Shown here piece by piece: positions 42,347-55,010 of a stretch of 64,000 nucleotides of DNA (its first letter is position 1; the number at the start of each line of letters is the position of its first letter). The DNA comes from Malacoplasma muris (GTDB lineage: Bacteria; Bacillota_I; Bacilli_A; Mycoplasmatales; Mycoplasmoidaceae): the NCBI RefSeq assembly GCF_046774425.1, contig NZ_CP177248.1:1-64000 (forward strand), read 5' to 3'. The notes beneath the pieces are model-generated. The model was not told the origin of the DNA. It did not search any database and saw only the letters and a program-made list of their open reading frames with translations. The position numbers were made by a program, and so were the translations under genes.

Positions 42347-43852
42347 TTGAAAAAGAAAGCAATATTTACACTAAGTTTAATTGGAGCTTTTGTTTTACCA
42401 GTAGTAACAATGATACCAATTTGTTTATATTTAATTAATAATAAATTTTCAAATGGTTCTATTTCTGATGGACCTAGTCAAGATAAACCTGTTAATCCTG
42501 GTAATCCAAATATTCCTGATGTGCCTAGTAATCCAGATGGAAGTATTAAATATGAAAATAAAGTTAATCCCATAACTGATGGTTCATATGCATTTTCTAC
42601 ATATGATAAAATTAATGATTCAATAAATTACTCTATTGGTCCAACCAATGTACCTCCATCATCTGGAGTAGAAAGTGCAATTAATCTCACTAGAGGTTAT
42701 TTATATAGTGATTTACAAGCATCGCAAGCTAAAAGAACTTTAGGGGTAAATTTTTTACATAGTATAGGAATTAATTCTGGGACTGCATGAATTTTAGACT
42801 ATAAATTAACTAATGACAATTCTTATCCTCTAACATGATATTTTGGAACAAATGCTCATGTTTTAGACAACTTAAAAGTTCCTAATGATACTATTACACC
42901 TGAAAGATATGAAAAAAATGATTCAACTTATAATACACAATTTGTTGAATTTCTTACTTTAAATGATTTTACACTAGATCAAGAAATGGGAAATAGTTCT
43001 GGAAAATATTATACTAGAACAAAGATAAATCCTATTGATGGAAATAATAACACCCGAGCTAAAACTATTTTTATAGGTAATGATTATTTGAAAACATCAC
43101 CAAGTATGTATTCAAAAACTGAAAGATGACAAAAATATGAAGAGTATGCTGACTTCGCTGTGATGGAATTTACATTTGATAATGTTGAGCAAGCAAGACT
43201 TATTACTCATAATTATGCTGATAATACAGACAATCAATTCAAATATAAAAAGGAAAGTCTATTAGTAAAACAAGAAAATATAAAAAGTGATAATTATTCT
43301 ATTGTTGGATTTCCAGCTGTTATAAATAATCCTTATCTATCAACAATTGCTATTAATAGACCAGCACCTGTTCCATTAGAACAAAAAAGAATTGGATCAA
43401 ATTTAGGAACAAGTCCTTATTATAATTCTTATTATGATAAAAAAGGAGCTTTTGATGCAGCACTTAGTTTGTCATATTTTGGTTATAGTTATGAAATAAG
43501 TAAATCAGAATTCATAGAAGAGTATTATTTGTCATGAGGATTAATGTATCCTTGTGATTATTCACATTTATCTGCTGGTTCATCAGGTTCTTTATTTATT
43601 GATCTAGAAGGATATGCTTTAGGGGTGTACTTTGCAAGTGATGAAAGAGCTTCAATGGGTTTAGTTCAAGCTTTATATTCTGAAGGATTTGATTATCAAG
43701 GTAGCTTTGGTAGATATAATCTTGAAGGATATGATCTTATTGATGGTGGTTTTCCAAACCAAAAAAAATCATATAGAGATGGTTTAATTCAGTTATATGG
43801 GAATAATAATGAATTTAAAACTAATCTTTATCCAAATGGAATTAATAGATAA
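42347..43852 (+). CDS. DUF31 putative serine protease (Mycoplasma Ig-protease MIP-like)
   Basis: This 501-aa surface protein has one N-terminal hydrophobic anchor (IFTLSLIGAFVLPVVTMIPI) and a Pro/Asn/Asp linker. I chose TTG 42347 because AGGAG (42337-42341) lies five bases upstream; ATG 42320 has no Shine-Dalgarno. The trypsin-like triad is visible: His171 in YFGTNAHVLDN, Asp269 in EEYADFAVMEF, and Ser413 in SAGSSGSLFID, with ALGVYFASD after it. This order and the spacing are those of the DUF31 mycoplasma peptidase family, which includes the immunoglobulin protease MIP. No MIB partner gene is adjacent, so antibody cleavage is only a possibility. IPIC in the anchor is a poor lipobox. Confidence 0.8.
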
Positions 43853-43962
43853 TTTCTTTTTAAACAACAAACTTTAAAAACATGCCATATCACAAAAATT
43901 GAATTTTGATTCAAAAATTTTTTATTAGTTGTGGAATTTGTTTTTTCGAAATGATAGAATTT

Positions 43963-44004
43963 ATACATAGACTGTGCATATTTCAATACTGTATGTCTAT
44001 GTAT
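43963..44004 (+). other. Hairpin in the leader of the acidic protein gene
   Basis: ATACATAGAC (43963-43972) pairs perfectly with GTCTATGTAT (43995-44004) around a 22-base loop. It lies 33 bases before the next ATG, has no T run after it, and so is more likely a leader structure or protein-binding site than a terminator. Confidence 0.4.
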
Positions 44005-44037
44005 TAGTAATCTGCATTTTGAAGTAGGAGATCAGAT

Positions 44038-46335
44038 ATGTCAAAATTTGACAATAAGCAAAAAAATAAAGAAAAAGATAATGAATTAAAAGAATTATTT
44101 AGCAATGTAGAACATACATGTAATTGTGAATTAAGAAAATCTAACTCATGTGATACTGAATCAATTGATTTTTCTTGTGATTCTTCTAATGATGAAATTG
44201 AGTTACAACCTTTATTATTAGACAATGATATAAATTCAATTGATAATGAAATAATTGATAATTCTATTGATGAAAAAGATGAAACTTTTGTAACAAATGA
44301 ATTTGAAGTTATTGAAGAACTTTCTGATGATAATAATAAAATTAATTTAGAAGATTTAACTGATGACATAAATGAATCATTTGATTTTGATTTCAAGAAT
44401 TTAAATGAAATACCAGATTTAAATTTGGATGGGTTTAATGAAATTGAATTGAGTGTAAAATTCAAGAAAACAAATAGTAAAAATAATAATAAAAAATGTT
44501 GTAGTCAACAAGAAAAAGAGGAATGTATGTCAAATAGTTTTTTAGATGATTTTAATAAAGAAAATGAAATTAATAAAGAAAATGAAGAATCAGATAATGA
44601 AAAAGTTTTTATTGAAGAAATAAAAACAGAAAATAATTCTGAAAAAGATTTAAATAAATTAGAAAATATGCAATTGTTAGATAATTTAGACATTGAATTA
44701 TTTGATGAAACAGCTGTAGTTGATAATCAATATTTGAATGATTTTGTTCTTGATGATAGTTCATTAGAAACAAATGATACAGGATCATTAGATGGTGAAT
44801 TTTTTAATGGTAACTTTAGTTTAGATAACATAAATACTAGTTATGATATTGAAATAAATCAACCAACATTTAATGAGCAATCAAGTGTTATTGTTGGTGA
44901 TTCATTAAATAATGAAGAATGTAATAATTTATACGATATTGAAATAAATGAACAAGGTTTTAATGAGGAATCATATTTTGAAAACATTTCATCATTAAAA
45001 AATGAAAGTTTTGATTTTTCTGAACAAAAAGATGAAATTCCAAGTGTTGAAAATCATGAATTTGTTTCAATGGAAGGTATCATTTTAAAGAGCCAAGAAT
45101 ATAAAGAAAATTTAAATAATAAAAAAGATATTATAGTTGACTCAAACGAACAAGTAATTTTTGATGATTCTGATAGTGTTAATTTTGATGTAACTAAACT
45201 TCAAGAAGATAATGAAGAAAAACAAGTAATTTTTGATGAAACTATTTTAAATTCAGATAAGGAAATTCCTAGTTTAGTTAATACTTTTGATAGTGATAAA
45301 AAAGATTTATTTGATTTTGATTTTGTTCAAGAAAAAATGTCAAATACAGATGAAATAAAAATTAGTTTAGATGAATTAAAAGATAATAACAATTCTAAAG
45401 ATGATTCTTCAATTGAAGAAAAGGAAGAAGAACTAATTAATATTGAAGTTCCTTCTTTTGAGACTTTTGATATTAACAATATGGATAATCAAGAAACAAA
45501 CAATCAAGAAGATATATTGGAATTAATTAACTTTAATAATGACGACAATGATGAAGAAAGTCAATCTATTACTTTTCAATCATCTTTTCCATCAATAAAT
45601 GTTGATGATGAAGTAAATTCATTAATGAACATCGAAGACATTGAAGTTACATCTCCAGTTAAAGGTGATTTTGATTCTACAGAATTAAGAATTGATGATA
45701 TTACTATTGAATATGTCCCAGAAGATGATGAAGAAGAATTTTTGTTATTAGATAATGAATTGGTAAAAAAAGAAGAAGAAGATATTAATAGTGAAACTAT
45801 AGTAGATAATAATATAGTTGATGAAGAATGTTTCACAATAGATAATGAATTACCAGAAGAAATAACTAACAATGAAGTTGTAATTGATGATGAATATAAA
45901 TATGCACCAATTATTGATACAACAGATGAAGTGCAACCATTAGATTATTCATCATATACAGTAGCAAGTTATATCCAACCAGAAGTTTTTGAAGAAAAAG
46001 TAGAAACTGTGTTTGAAGACTATAGTAATATTGACTCAATAGTTGAAAAAGAATTACCATCTTGATCTACAAAACAAGATAAATTATTTGAAGAAACGCC
46101 TCAATGACATCAAGATGAATTTGATACTTCAGCATTGAATAGTGATAAAGAATTCATTGTTAAGAATGAGTTATATCCATCAGTTGAAGAACAAATTAGA
46201 AAAATGAAAAGACCTAATCTTTTTAGAAAATATACTGTAGCAACAGCTGCTAATATGGTTATTTTAAAATCAATTGATAGATTGTTAACTATGACAAATT
46301 CAGTTATTGAAAGACAAGGTACGAAAAGAAAATAA
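44038..46335 (+). CDS. Large acidic, asparagine-rich protein of unknown function
   Basis: This 765-aa protein is dominated by Asp, Glu, Asn and Ser; I do not recognise it. Two cysteine clusters stand out near the start (HTCNCELRKSNSC, then FSC) and at about residues 157-168 (KKCCSQQEKEEC), unusual in this cysteine-poor proteome. Internal near-repeats occur, for example YDIEINQPTFNEQS and YDIEINEQGFNEES, and QVIFDDSDSVNFD and QVIFDETILNSD. Only the last 90 residues are balanced and end basic (RKMKRPNLFRKYTVATAAN and then KSIDRLL). No signal peptide or membrane segment is seen, so it is probably cytoplasmic. Such proteins in mycoplasmas are sometimes cytoskeletal or adhesion-organelle parts; nothing here proves that. 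Confidence 0.8.
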
Positions 46336-46341
46336 CAATTT

Positions 46342-46368
46342 AAACAAGCATTAATTGCTTGTTTTTTT
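46342..46368 (+). terminator. Intrinsic terminator after the acidic protein gene
   Basis: AAACAAGCA (46342-46350) pairs with TGCTTGTTT (46356-46364), followed by T residues. Confidence 0.8.
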
Positions 46369-46603
46369 ATTGCCATAGAATATTAAAATATCTTATTTCT
46401 AATTTTAAAAGGGTTATTTTTAATTTTTTCATGTAACTATACATAAGTAATATATTAATTAATATCAACCTTAAAAAGTGCTCAAAAATGTAAAATTTAA
46501 TTATTTTATAATACTTTTAAATCAATTTTATTATTATGTTATATTAATATCGCACTAGTATAAAAAATATATTAGTTTTATAAAAAAGAAAGGAAAAATA
46601 AAT

Positions 46604-47746
46604 ATGAAATTTGAAGAAAAAAAGATTGTTGATCTTGATAAAGAAGTAGCAATTAAAGATATACGAATATTTTTGGGTGAATATAATGGTTTTCAAAGAT
46701 ATGATGTGTATAAACATCCTTTTGCTAAAGTAATTGAAAGATCTATGCGTCAAGCATTTTGAACACCTGAAGAAATTAGTATGATAGCTGATAGAGAAAA
46801 TTTTAAAGATTTACCAGATCATATAAAAGAAGTTGTTATAAATAATTTGTTATTTCAAACCTTTATGGATAGTGTTCAAAATAGAGGATTAGATAGTTGT
46901 ATGTCAGAACTTGTCTCATCCAGTGAATGAGAAGCTGTATTTAAATCACAGGCATATTTTGAATTAATACATTCATTGTCTTATTCACATATACTAAGAG
47001 AAATGTTCCCATCCAATGCTACTGAGATATTTAATAGAATTTATAAAATACCTCAGATAAAACATAGAACAGATAAAGAAATTGAAGCATATTCAATTAT
47101 CAAAGGTTATATTGAAGGGAAAATAAAATTAACTGATGAAGATGCTAAAAAGAAAATTTTAATTTTATTAGTACACATTTTCTTTTTAGAAGGTTTAAAA
47201 TTTTACATATCATTCATGGTAACATATATGGTTAATAATGCATATCAAGACGCTATTCCTGGAGTAACAAAAATTATTAAATTAATTAATTTTGATGAAG
47301 ATATGCATGTTGCTGTTGTTGGTGGTTTAATCAATATTTTAAAGAAAATACCTGAAGAAGGCTTTAGTCATTTATTTAAAGAAAGATGATTTGAAGAAAC
47401 AACATATCAAATTGTTAAAGATATTGTTAAAGATGAACTTGCATGAGGAGATTATCTATTAAGTTTTGGACCTATTCCATCATTAACTAAAGAAGTGTTT
47501 AAAAACTTTATGGAATATTATGCAAATGATAGATTAAGAAGAATAGGTTTAGACCCATTATATAAAGATGTTAGAAAAACTGATATTGTTGATTGATTTA
47601 ATACATATAAAGATATTAATAAAGATAATACTGCTCAACAAGAAGCAACAGCTTTAAATTACAACATTGGTACAATGGAAATGGATTATGCTGATAAAGA
47701 TCTTGAAAAATTATTAAAAGAATTATTTATTAGAGAGGCTAAATAG
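46604..47746 (+). CDS. nrdB: Ribonucleotide reductase small (R2) subunit
   Basis: This 380-aa subunit generates the radical for deoxynucleotide synthesis. All six metal ligands of the ferritin-like R2 fold can be placed: Asp63 (MIADRENF), Glu120 and His123 (YFELIHSLSYS), Glu196 (FFLEGLKFY), Glu232 and His235 (DEDMH). The radical tyrosine is Tyr127. It therefore has a normal metal site and is not the metal-free class Ie R2 described in some mycoplasmas. No nrdI gene is adjacent, unlike class Ib. AAAGGA precedes ATG 46604. The partner gene overlaps its stop (TAGTG). Whether nrdB or nrdF is the better name depends on phylogeny. Confidence 0.88.
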
Positions 47747-50082
47747 TGGATTCTAATAGAGTAAAATTATCAATTTTGGAAAATTCTGAATTAATAAATA
47801 TAAGAGATAAAGAATATGATCCAAATGAGATAATTGTTATTAAAAGAGATGGTAGAGAAGAAAAATACATGCCAGAAAAAATGAAAAAGGTATGTATGTG
47901 AGCATGTGATAATAAAGAAATATTTGCAAATTTATTATTGGATTCTACAAAGATTAAACTATATAATAAGATAAAAATTAGTGATGTATATGATGAATTA
48001 ATTAAAACAGCTGTTAATAATATTAGTAGAATTTATCCACAATATGAAATGATAGCTGCAAAGTTATATTTATTAAAAATTTATCATGATGCATGACATA
48101 TTAAAGATAAGACTAAGTATCCTGATTATTTAGAAGTTGTTAAAAAAGGATTATCATATTCTGTTTATAAAAAAGAAGTTTTTGAGTCCTATACAGAAGA
48201 TGAGATAAATGAATTATCTAAAATAATTAATATTGATAATGATCATTTATTTACATATAAATCTTTATATACTTTTTATTCTAAATATTGTTTAAACTAT
48301 ACTAAGAATAAAAAACTAGAACTTCCACAGCATGCATATATGAGAATTGCTTTAACTTTGTTTTATAAAGAACCAAAAAATATTAGATTAGATTTAGTTA
48401 AAAAATTTTATAAATATGTTTCAGAACATTACTTTACATTGGCTACTCCAATTATGTTAAATGCTGGTACATTAAAGCAACAATTATCAAGTTGTGTTTT
48501 ATCAAAAATGGGAGATGATGCTCATAGCATAATGGATGCAATAAAAGATATTGCAATATATTCAAAATATAAAGGTGGTAATGCAATAGATGTATCTGAA
48601 ATTAGGTCAAGTGGAAGTTACATTTTGGGTAATAATGGATTTTCGTCTGGACCTGTACCATTTTTAAAAATAATTGAATCTACAATCAAAGCATTTAACC
48701 AAGGTGCTACAAGACCTGGAGTTTGTTGTATTTATTTTCAATGATGACATGCAAATTTTGAAGAGCTTGTTGTTTTAAAAAATAACAGTGGTACTGAAGA
48801 AAATAGAGCAAGACAATTAAAATATTCTGTAAAAATTAATGATTTATTAATAAAAAGAGTTTTATCAAATAAAGATGTTAGTTTATTTAATCCAAATGAT
48901 GTTCCGAATTTAATTGGTAAATTTGGAAAAGAATTTGAGGAAGAATATATAAAATATGAAGAAAATAAATCTATTAAAAAGAAGATTGTTCCTGCTAGAA
49001 AAGTAATGGAAATGTTGTTGAAGGAACGTGCTGAAACAGGAAATATTTATATGTTTCATGAGGAAAATGTTAATGAAACATCAATGTTAAATAGATATAT
49101 AAATTCATCTAACTTATGTTGTGAAATAGTACTTCCATCTAGAGAATCTAAACTATTATGTGAATCTTCTAATATGAATATGGAAACAGGAAATATTAAA
49201 ATATCTAAAGAATATTCTGCTGGTGAAATTTCATTATGTAATTTAGCTTCTATTAATTTAGCTAAATGATGCTTTGAAGAAATAAAAAAACAACAAGATA
49301 TTATTGATATTGTTGTAAGAGGAATGGATAATACAATTGATATTGCTGATTATCCTGTTCAAGAAGGTAGAATAACTAATAAAAATTATCGTTATTTAGG
49401 TATTGGTGTTTTAAATTATGCAAATTATTTAGCACTTAAAAAAATAACAATAGATACTAAAGAAGCATTAGAAGAGACACATAAGTTGTTTGATAATTGA
49501 AGTTTTATGATTATAAATGCATCACTTAAATTAGCTAAAGAAAAAGGTAGATATATTAAGTTTGCTGAATCAAAATGAGCAAAAGGACAACTACCTTTGT
49601 TTGTTGCAAATAAAAAAGCATTAAAATTAACAGATTACCAACCTGATTTAAATAGATGAAAGCAACTAGCTTCACAAATAAGACAATATGGTTTGAGAAA
49701 TGCTCAACTTATGGCTATTGCTCCAACAGCAACAAGTGGCAAGGCAATTAATGCTACTGAAAGCATTGAACCTATACAACACTTCTTTTATAAAGAAGAT
49801 GGAAAAATTAATTTGCCTACTTTAGTTCCAAATATTAGAAAAAATTCTAATTACTATAAAATAGCAACTGATTGTAATCAATATGCTTTATTAAAACTTG
49901 CTGCAATTAGACAAATATATTTGGATCAGGCACAATCAATAAACTCATATTTCAAAAAAATTACATCATTAACAGATTTTACTTTATATCATATATATGG
50001 ATTTGAATTGGGAATTAAAACTTATTATTACTGTAAAACAGAAAAAGATGTAATAGAAGATATATGTGAAAGTTGTACATAA
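47746..50082 (+). CDS. nrdA: Ribonucleotide reductase large (R1) subunit with ATP cone
   Basis: This 778-aa catalytic subunit reduces ribonucleotides. An N-terminal ATP-cone (IIVIKRDGREEKYMPEKMKK, about residues 28-115) is present, as in class Ia NrdA and unlike most NrdE. Catalytic parts: LSSCVLSK and ISLCNLASINL (the redox cysteines), NLCCEI (Asn, Cys, Glu of the active site), PTATSGKAINATESIEP, TYYYCKT (the radical-transfer tyrosines) and the C-terminal CESCT. Start GTG 47746 overlaps the R2 stop codon, so the two chains are made together. The small-before-large gene order is the reverse of the usual one. A terminator follows. TGA codons encode Trp throughout. Confidence 0.92.
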
Positions 50083-50101
50083 TTTAGTTTATATTTAATT
50101 G

Positions 50102-50136
50102 AAACATTGGAATGTAAGAATACATTTCAATGTTTT
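50102..50136 (+). terminator. Intrinsic terminator after nrdBA
   Basis: AACATTGGAATGTA (50103-50116) pairs with TACATTTCAATGTT (50121-50134) around AGAA, with one mismatch, followed by a T run. Confidence 0.8.
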
Positions 50137-50216
50137 TTAATTAATTATCCTTATTCTTGCAATTGCATATATTTAGATATATATTTTATGCATAATAACT
50201 TATAAAGGATGTATTA

Positions 50217-53200
50217 ATGAAAAAGAAAATAAACAAAAGTTTGTTATTTAGCTCACTTGCTTTATTTTCATCTATCACAACACCATTATTAACATCTTGT
50301 AAAAGTACTTTAGATTATAATAATGGAAATGTAATTGATGACAATACTAACATTAATAATATGGTTGGTGTATTACCAGAAGAATTTCAAGACATGAAAA
50401 ATTCTATTGATAATAATTATATTCATCTTAATGTTGTTAATAATTTAATAACATATAAGGATTATCAATTATCAAGTGTTGATGAAAATGGCAATTATAG
50501 ATATATTAATGAAAGAGGTTCATTAATAGATCATACTTTACAAGGTCAATCATTGATAAATAAAGATGAATTTTTAAAAAAATTTAATTATTATGAATAT
50601 GTTAATAACTATAATTTATCTATTGAAGGTGACCAATTTAGTAAAAAAATAGTTATGCCAAATAAAGAATTATTCAAAAAAGATATTTATCACTCTATTT
50701 TTCAATTATATAGTTCTAACAATAAATCTTTTGATATAGAAATTATCAATAACAATTTAGTATATGAATCAACAAATAATTTAGTAAATAATAAAAAAGA
50801 TGATTACATTGAATTCGATTTTACTTTTAAATTTATCAATATTAAAAATGAAGTCAGAACAATCACAATTTTTGATAAAAAAATTGAATTATTACCCAAT
50901 GCCCCATTATTATTCTCAATTAAAGCAAATAGACAAAAAATTCAAAATGTTATAAACGTTTTTAATAATAAGTATTTTTTTGGCTGACATCTTAATTATG
51001 TTGAAGCATACATTAATGATAATAATTTTTATCAAGGTAAATTTAATCCAACAAATGCATCTAGTAGTTTTGCTTATCCAATGGAATTTTTGAATTTAAC
51101 AGACAATACCAATTTTACACTGGTAGATGAAAATGCAAAATCATTTTTAAATAATTTAGATGAATCATTAATTAAGGATAATATAGAATCAGAAATATTA
51201 AAATATTCTATTTTAATTGCTAAAATCCTTCCTGAACTATCTTTTGTTTTTAAATCACTAGATTCCAATCCTTCATTAGGTAAATTTTTATATGATTTAT
51301 CAAACCCATTTTACAATATTTTGTCTGAATTAAATTTCCTGCCAAAAGAAGTTTTAAATATTTCAAAAGAATTATTAAAAAGTTTTTACACTGGTAAAGG
51401 TGTTGTAGATATATTGTATGAAAATAGAGATAGTATTTCTAATTTGTTAAAATTTTTACTAAAAGATGTTCTATGAAATTTAACTGATTTGGTTGATTTA
51501 GTGCTAGCAAAAATAAAACCCAACATGACATATGATGAGGTTTTAGGATTAAAGAAAACAATAAATATGTTTCTTAGTGATGATAATGATCCTCTAAAAA
51601 TATTTATTCTAAAACTAATTGATGTTATGCTTGGCGAATATCAAAATGAAATTTTAGTGAAAGAAGGTAATCCATATATATTGGATTTAATTGATTGAAT
51701 TTTAATCGAAAATTTTGATTCACTAAATAATATTTTAAATAAATTTAATATAAAAATTGATGTTAATGCATTTAGAGCAATTATTAATATTTATAGTGAG
51801 CTAACAGTTAGAGAAAAGGATATAAATGGGAAAACTGATTTATCAAAAGGAAATGTTAATTTTGCAGAACCTGTTTTAGAAAAATTATTTAAAATGCAAA
51901 TTTTAGATAATGGTGAAACAAAATGATGATTTATGGATAATTTGATTATTATATTAAATGGATTTGGAATTAATATTGGTACTGATAGTACAAATATGAT
52001 TTATAGTATTTTAAATCAAATATATTCAAATGAGTTGAATAAAAAACACTTTATTATTGAAAATTTGAAAATAGCTATAAAAGAAATATCTAATGCTTTA
52101 AATTATTTATCAAATTCATCAAATTATAAAGTGGTTACTGAATATAGTAAAGTTGAAGGAAAAGATATAAAATACGATGATATTAAACATACTTTAAACT
52201 TTAATTTAAAATTAAAAATTATATTTATCAATTCTTATACTTTTAATATTAATAATATTTTAAATTTTCTACCTTCTGATATATTTTTAGAGTTGTCAAA
52301 GTTATTAAATAAAGATTCAATTGAGCTATCAGTTCTTGGATCTGCTAATACTGTTGGGCAATATGTCAGACTTAATCTTGAAAGACTATTATTTGCTTTA
52401 TTTCCAAAAAATATAACAATTTTAGAAAATGATAGTTTTGTTATGGAAATAACACCAGATAATGGAAAATTATTATATTCACAAAAAGAAATTAATAAAA
52501 CTTGATATCATGGATTTAGTACAATTTTTAAAATTACAAATTATTTTGAACAGGCTGATGTAAATAATGGAATTGTTACAAGTACACTAAGTTCTTCATT
52601 ATTAAAAGAATATTATAATGAAACAAATAATGTTGAAAATAATATTATGAATAAATATCAAGGCACAAAAAATTTAGGTGCTTATATTAAATATGAATCA
52701 GGAAGTAACAAACAAACTGCACAAAATAAAGAAATAGGAGTTAATCTAATTTCTAAAATAGTTGCTAATAAAATTACAACATCATACGTTTTTGAAGGGT
52801 GTGATGTTTCAAAAATTGCTAATCAACAAAATGATGCATATTACTATAATAAAACTTTTAAATGATTAGATATAGATTTAACTCATGAAATTATTAATGT
52901 AAGTAATAATATTCAATTTAAAAGCATAAAATTTGATGAATATAAAAATATGATTCAATATAATGACTTACCAACCACATATAATTATAAATATGTATCA
53001 TCTGCAAATGGTGATTTACAATTAGATATTATTAATAGTCAATATGCTACATTATCAAATGAGAATAAACAAACAATTATAAATGATTTATTTTCATTGG
53101 GTAATGGAATTGATTTGAAAAATACACAAATAAGTATTAATCCACTGATTAATTTTGGTTTTACTAAAACAATTAATTTAGGCGTAAAATTACAAACAAA

Positions 53201-53429
53201 AAATAATGATGGTTCAATTAAAGAGACTGATTTAACTTCTCTGGCTGAAATATTTTTAAAAACCAAATTAAATATAGAATTATCAGTTGATTTTTTTGCT
53301 TATCAAGTTAATGTTTTATTGCCAGAATATGTATTAGATTTAAATCAATCAAATGCTAATAGTTTTAGCAATAAGTTTACAAAAATAATTTTTGCTCCAA
53401 GAATTGCAATTAAAATCCCATCTATATAA
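50217..53429 (+). CDS. Large lipoprotein of unknown function
   Basis: This 1070-aa surface lipoprotein has a signal peptide with lipobox PLLTSC (Cys28). I recognise no domain in the mature protein. It is rich in Asn, Lys, Leu and Ile, without obvious sequence repeats. The region at about residues 280-450 is predicted helical (clusters such as LNISKELLKSFYTGKGVVD), while the remainder alternates short hydrophobic and polar stretches that suggest beta structure. Many TGA codons encode Trp. AAAGGA precedes ATG 50217. Large variable lipoproteins of this kind in mycoplasmas are usually surface antigens; the next three genes are also unrecognised. Confidence 0.85.
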
Positions 53430-53488
53430 ACCAAGAGAAAATGATGTTTTCATTCGCTGATAATTTTTGTTATAAAAAGTAACTAATA

Positions 53489-53552
53489 AATACATTATTT
53501 TATACATGTTAAGAGAAATTATTTATCTTGATTTGTATTAAAATAATGTATT
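53489..53552. repeat. Long inverted repeat between unknown genes
   Basis: AATACATTATTTTA (53489-53502) and TAAAATAATGTATT (53539-53552) are perfect 14-base inverted copies separated by 36 bases. They lie between the 1070-aa lipoprotein and the gene at 53608. There is no T run directly after. Confidence 0.5.
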
Positions 53553-53607
53553 ATTAATGTAATGATAATTCATTTTAAAATAAATAATTACTTTTGATTG
53601 GTGGGAT

Positions 53608-54216
53608 ATGAGTAAGATAAATGTGCAAAGAATTTATAATGATATTAAAAAAATTAAAGGTGAAGAAAAGGCTAAAGAATTTATTTATAATATGAGTAAT
53701 GAACTACAATCATTTCATATGAGATTGAAAAATATTATGGAAGTTTTAATCAGTAAATATCATCATAGATTATCACAGGATACACTAAATAAATTAAAAG
53801 AAATTAATGAATTGTGTGGTGTGTCTGAAAGAGTAAATATTAAGAATAATAATTTTACTGATAATGTTTCAAATAAAAAAAGAGACATTAATAATTTTAC
53901 TTCTGAACTTACTAATAAGTTAGACGAAATTTATTTCAATAATAATGAAAATAATATAGAATATGATAAAACTGAGATATCAAACTTTGATGATGATTTA
54001 TGAATTCCTAAAGAGTTAATGGATGTTTCAGATGCAATTAATGAAAAAACACAAGAACTGAATTTGTCATTTTTAAATGGAATTAAGTCTGCAGATATTT
54101 TGGACAATAATAGTGTGTTAGAGATAATTAATAAAGAAAATGATGATGTTTATTTATTAAATGGTAAAGAGATTTCTGATGAAGAATTTATGAGAGCATT
54201 AAAAGCAAAAATGTAG
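53608..54216 (+). CDS. Hypothetical protein, charged and helical
   Basis: This 202-aa soluble protein has no signal peptide or membrane segment. The first 75 residues look helical or coiled-coil (YNDIKKIKGEEKAKEFIYNM, then LQSFHMRLKNIMEVLI). The middle is Asn/Asp-rich and probably disordered. The end VYLLNGKEISDEEFMRALK resembles a short EF-hand-like or SHOCT-like helical turn but is too short to call. One TGA (54001-54003) is Trp. GGTGGG lies before ATG 53608. Six bases separate it from the next gene, so they are probably one transcript. Confidence 0.7.
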
Positions 54217-54222
54217 GATTTT

Positions 54223-54999
54223 ATGAATGAAATTCAAATTATTTTAAGTAAAAAAGATGAACATATTTTTAATGAAATAGTTTCCAATAAATTAAACAAT
54301 AATCAATATGATTATAAAGACAACACTCTTTCGTATATTTCAATTTTTTCAGATGTAGTTATTAACAAAGAATGTATACTATCTTCTAATGTAGATAAAT
54401 ATTTATTAGAAAAAATTTTAACTAGTGTTTTTGCAGAAACTAATAATGATGTAAAAGAATTTTTTTATGACTCAACTTTGATAAATGATAAATTTTTAAA
54501 TGATTTATTAAAAGAATATATAAATTTTATTTTTGAAAATATTGATGTATATGGATACATTAAGGGAACAATATGATTTTTTATATCTAAAATATGTAAT
54601 TTATGTAGTGAAAAAAACAGAAAAAATTGTTTTATTTTTTATATTAATTTGTTAAATAATATTTTAATGTTTTATGGTTATTATATTGATTGACATAAAA
54701 AATATAAAAATTCTACAGTTGGCTTTTGATCTCAATTTTTTGAATTAGCAATTAGTGTTAATGATGATTTAATTAAAAATAAATTTATAAATAATTATAT
54801 TAATCATTTAAATTTAAATATTATGGATCCTATATATTTTGATAATGGAAAAAATAATAATAATTTGAATATGAAAAACATCTACATTACATTTATATTT
54901 AGTGATATTAATTTGAATTTACTTTTTAATGAATATCAAAATAAAATAAAAAAAATAGACAGAGTTTTGATGTCTATTTTTAATGAAATGGATTTTTAA
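54223..54999 (+). CDS. Hypothetical protein
   Basis: This 258-aa protein is Asn-, Ile- and Phe-rich with no recognised motif. There is no signal peptide. A CNLC pair in SKICNLCSEKNRKNC, with a third Cys, is notable in a cysteine-poor proteome. The frame needs several TGA codons as Trp, for instance at 54574. It follows the previous gene by six bases (TAGGATTTTATG, where GGA may serve as a weak Shine-Dalgarno). It converges with the gene at 55011 on the other strand, leaving only 11 bases between stops. Confidence 0.65.
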
Positions 55000-55010
55000 A
55001 TTAAAGTATA

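Noticed and set aside
46604..47746. Metal-free class Ie R2 (as in M. genitalium)
   Set aside because: All three carboxylate positions that are altered in class Ie are intact Glu here, and the other ligands and the Tyr are present.
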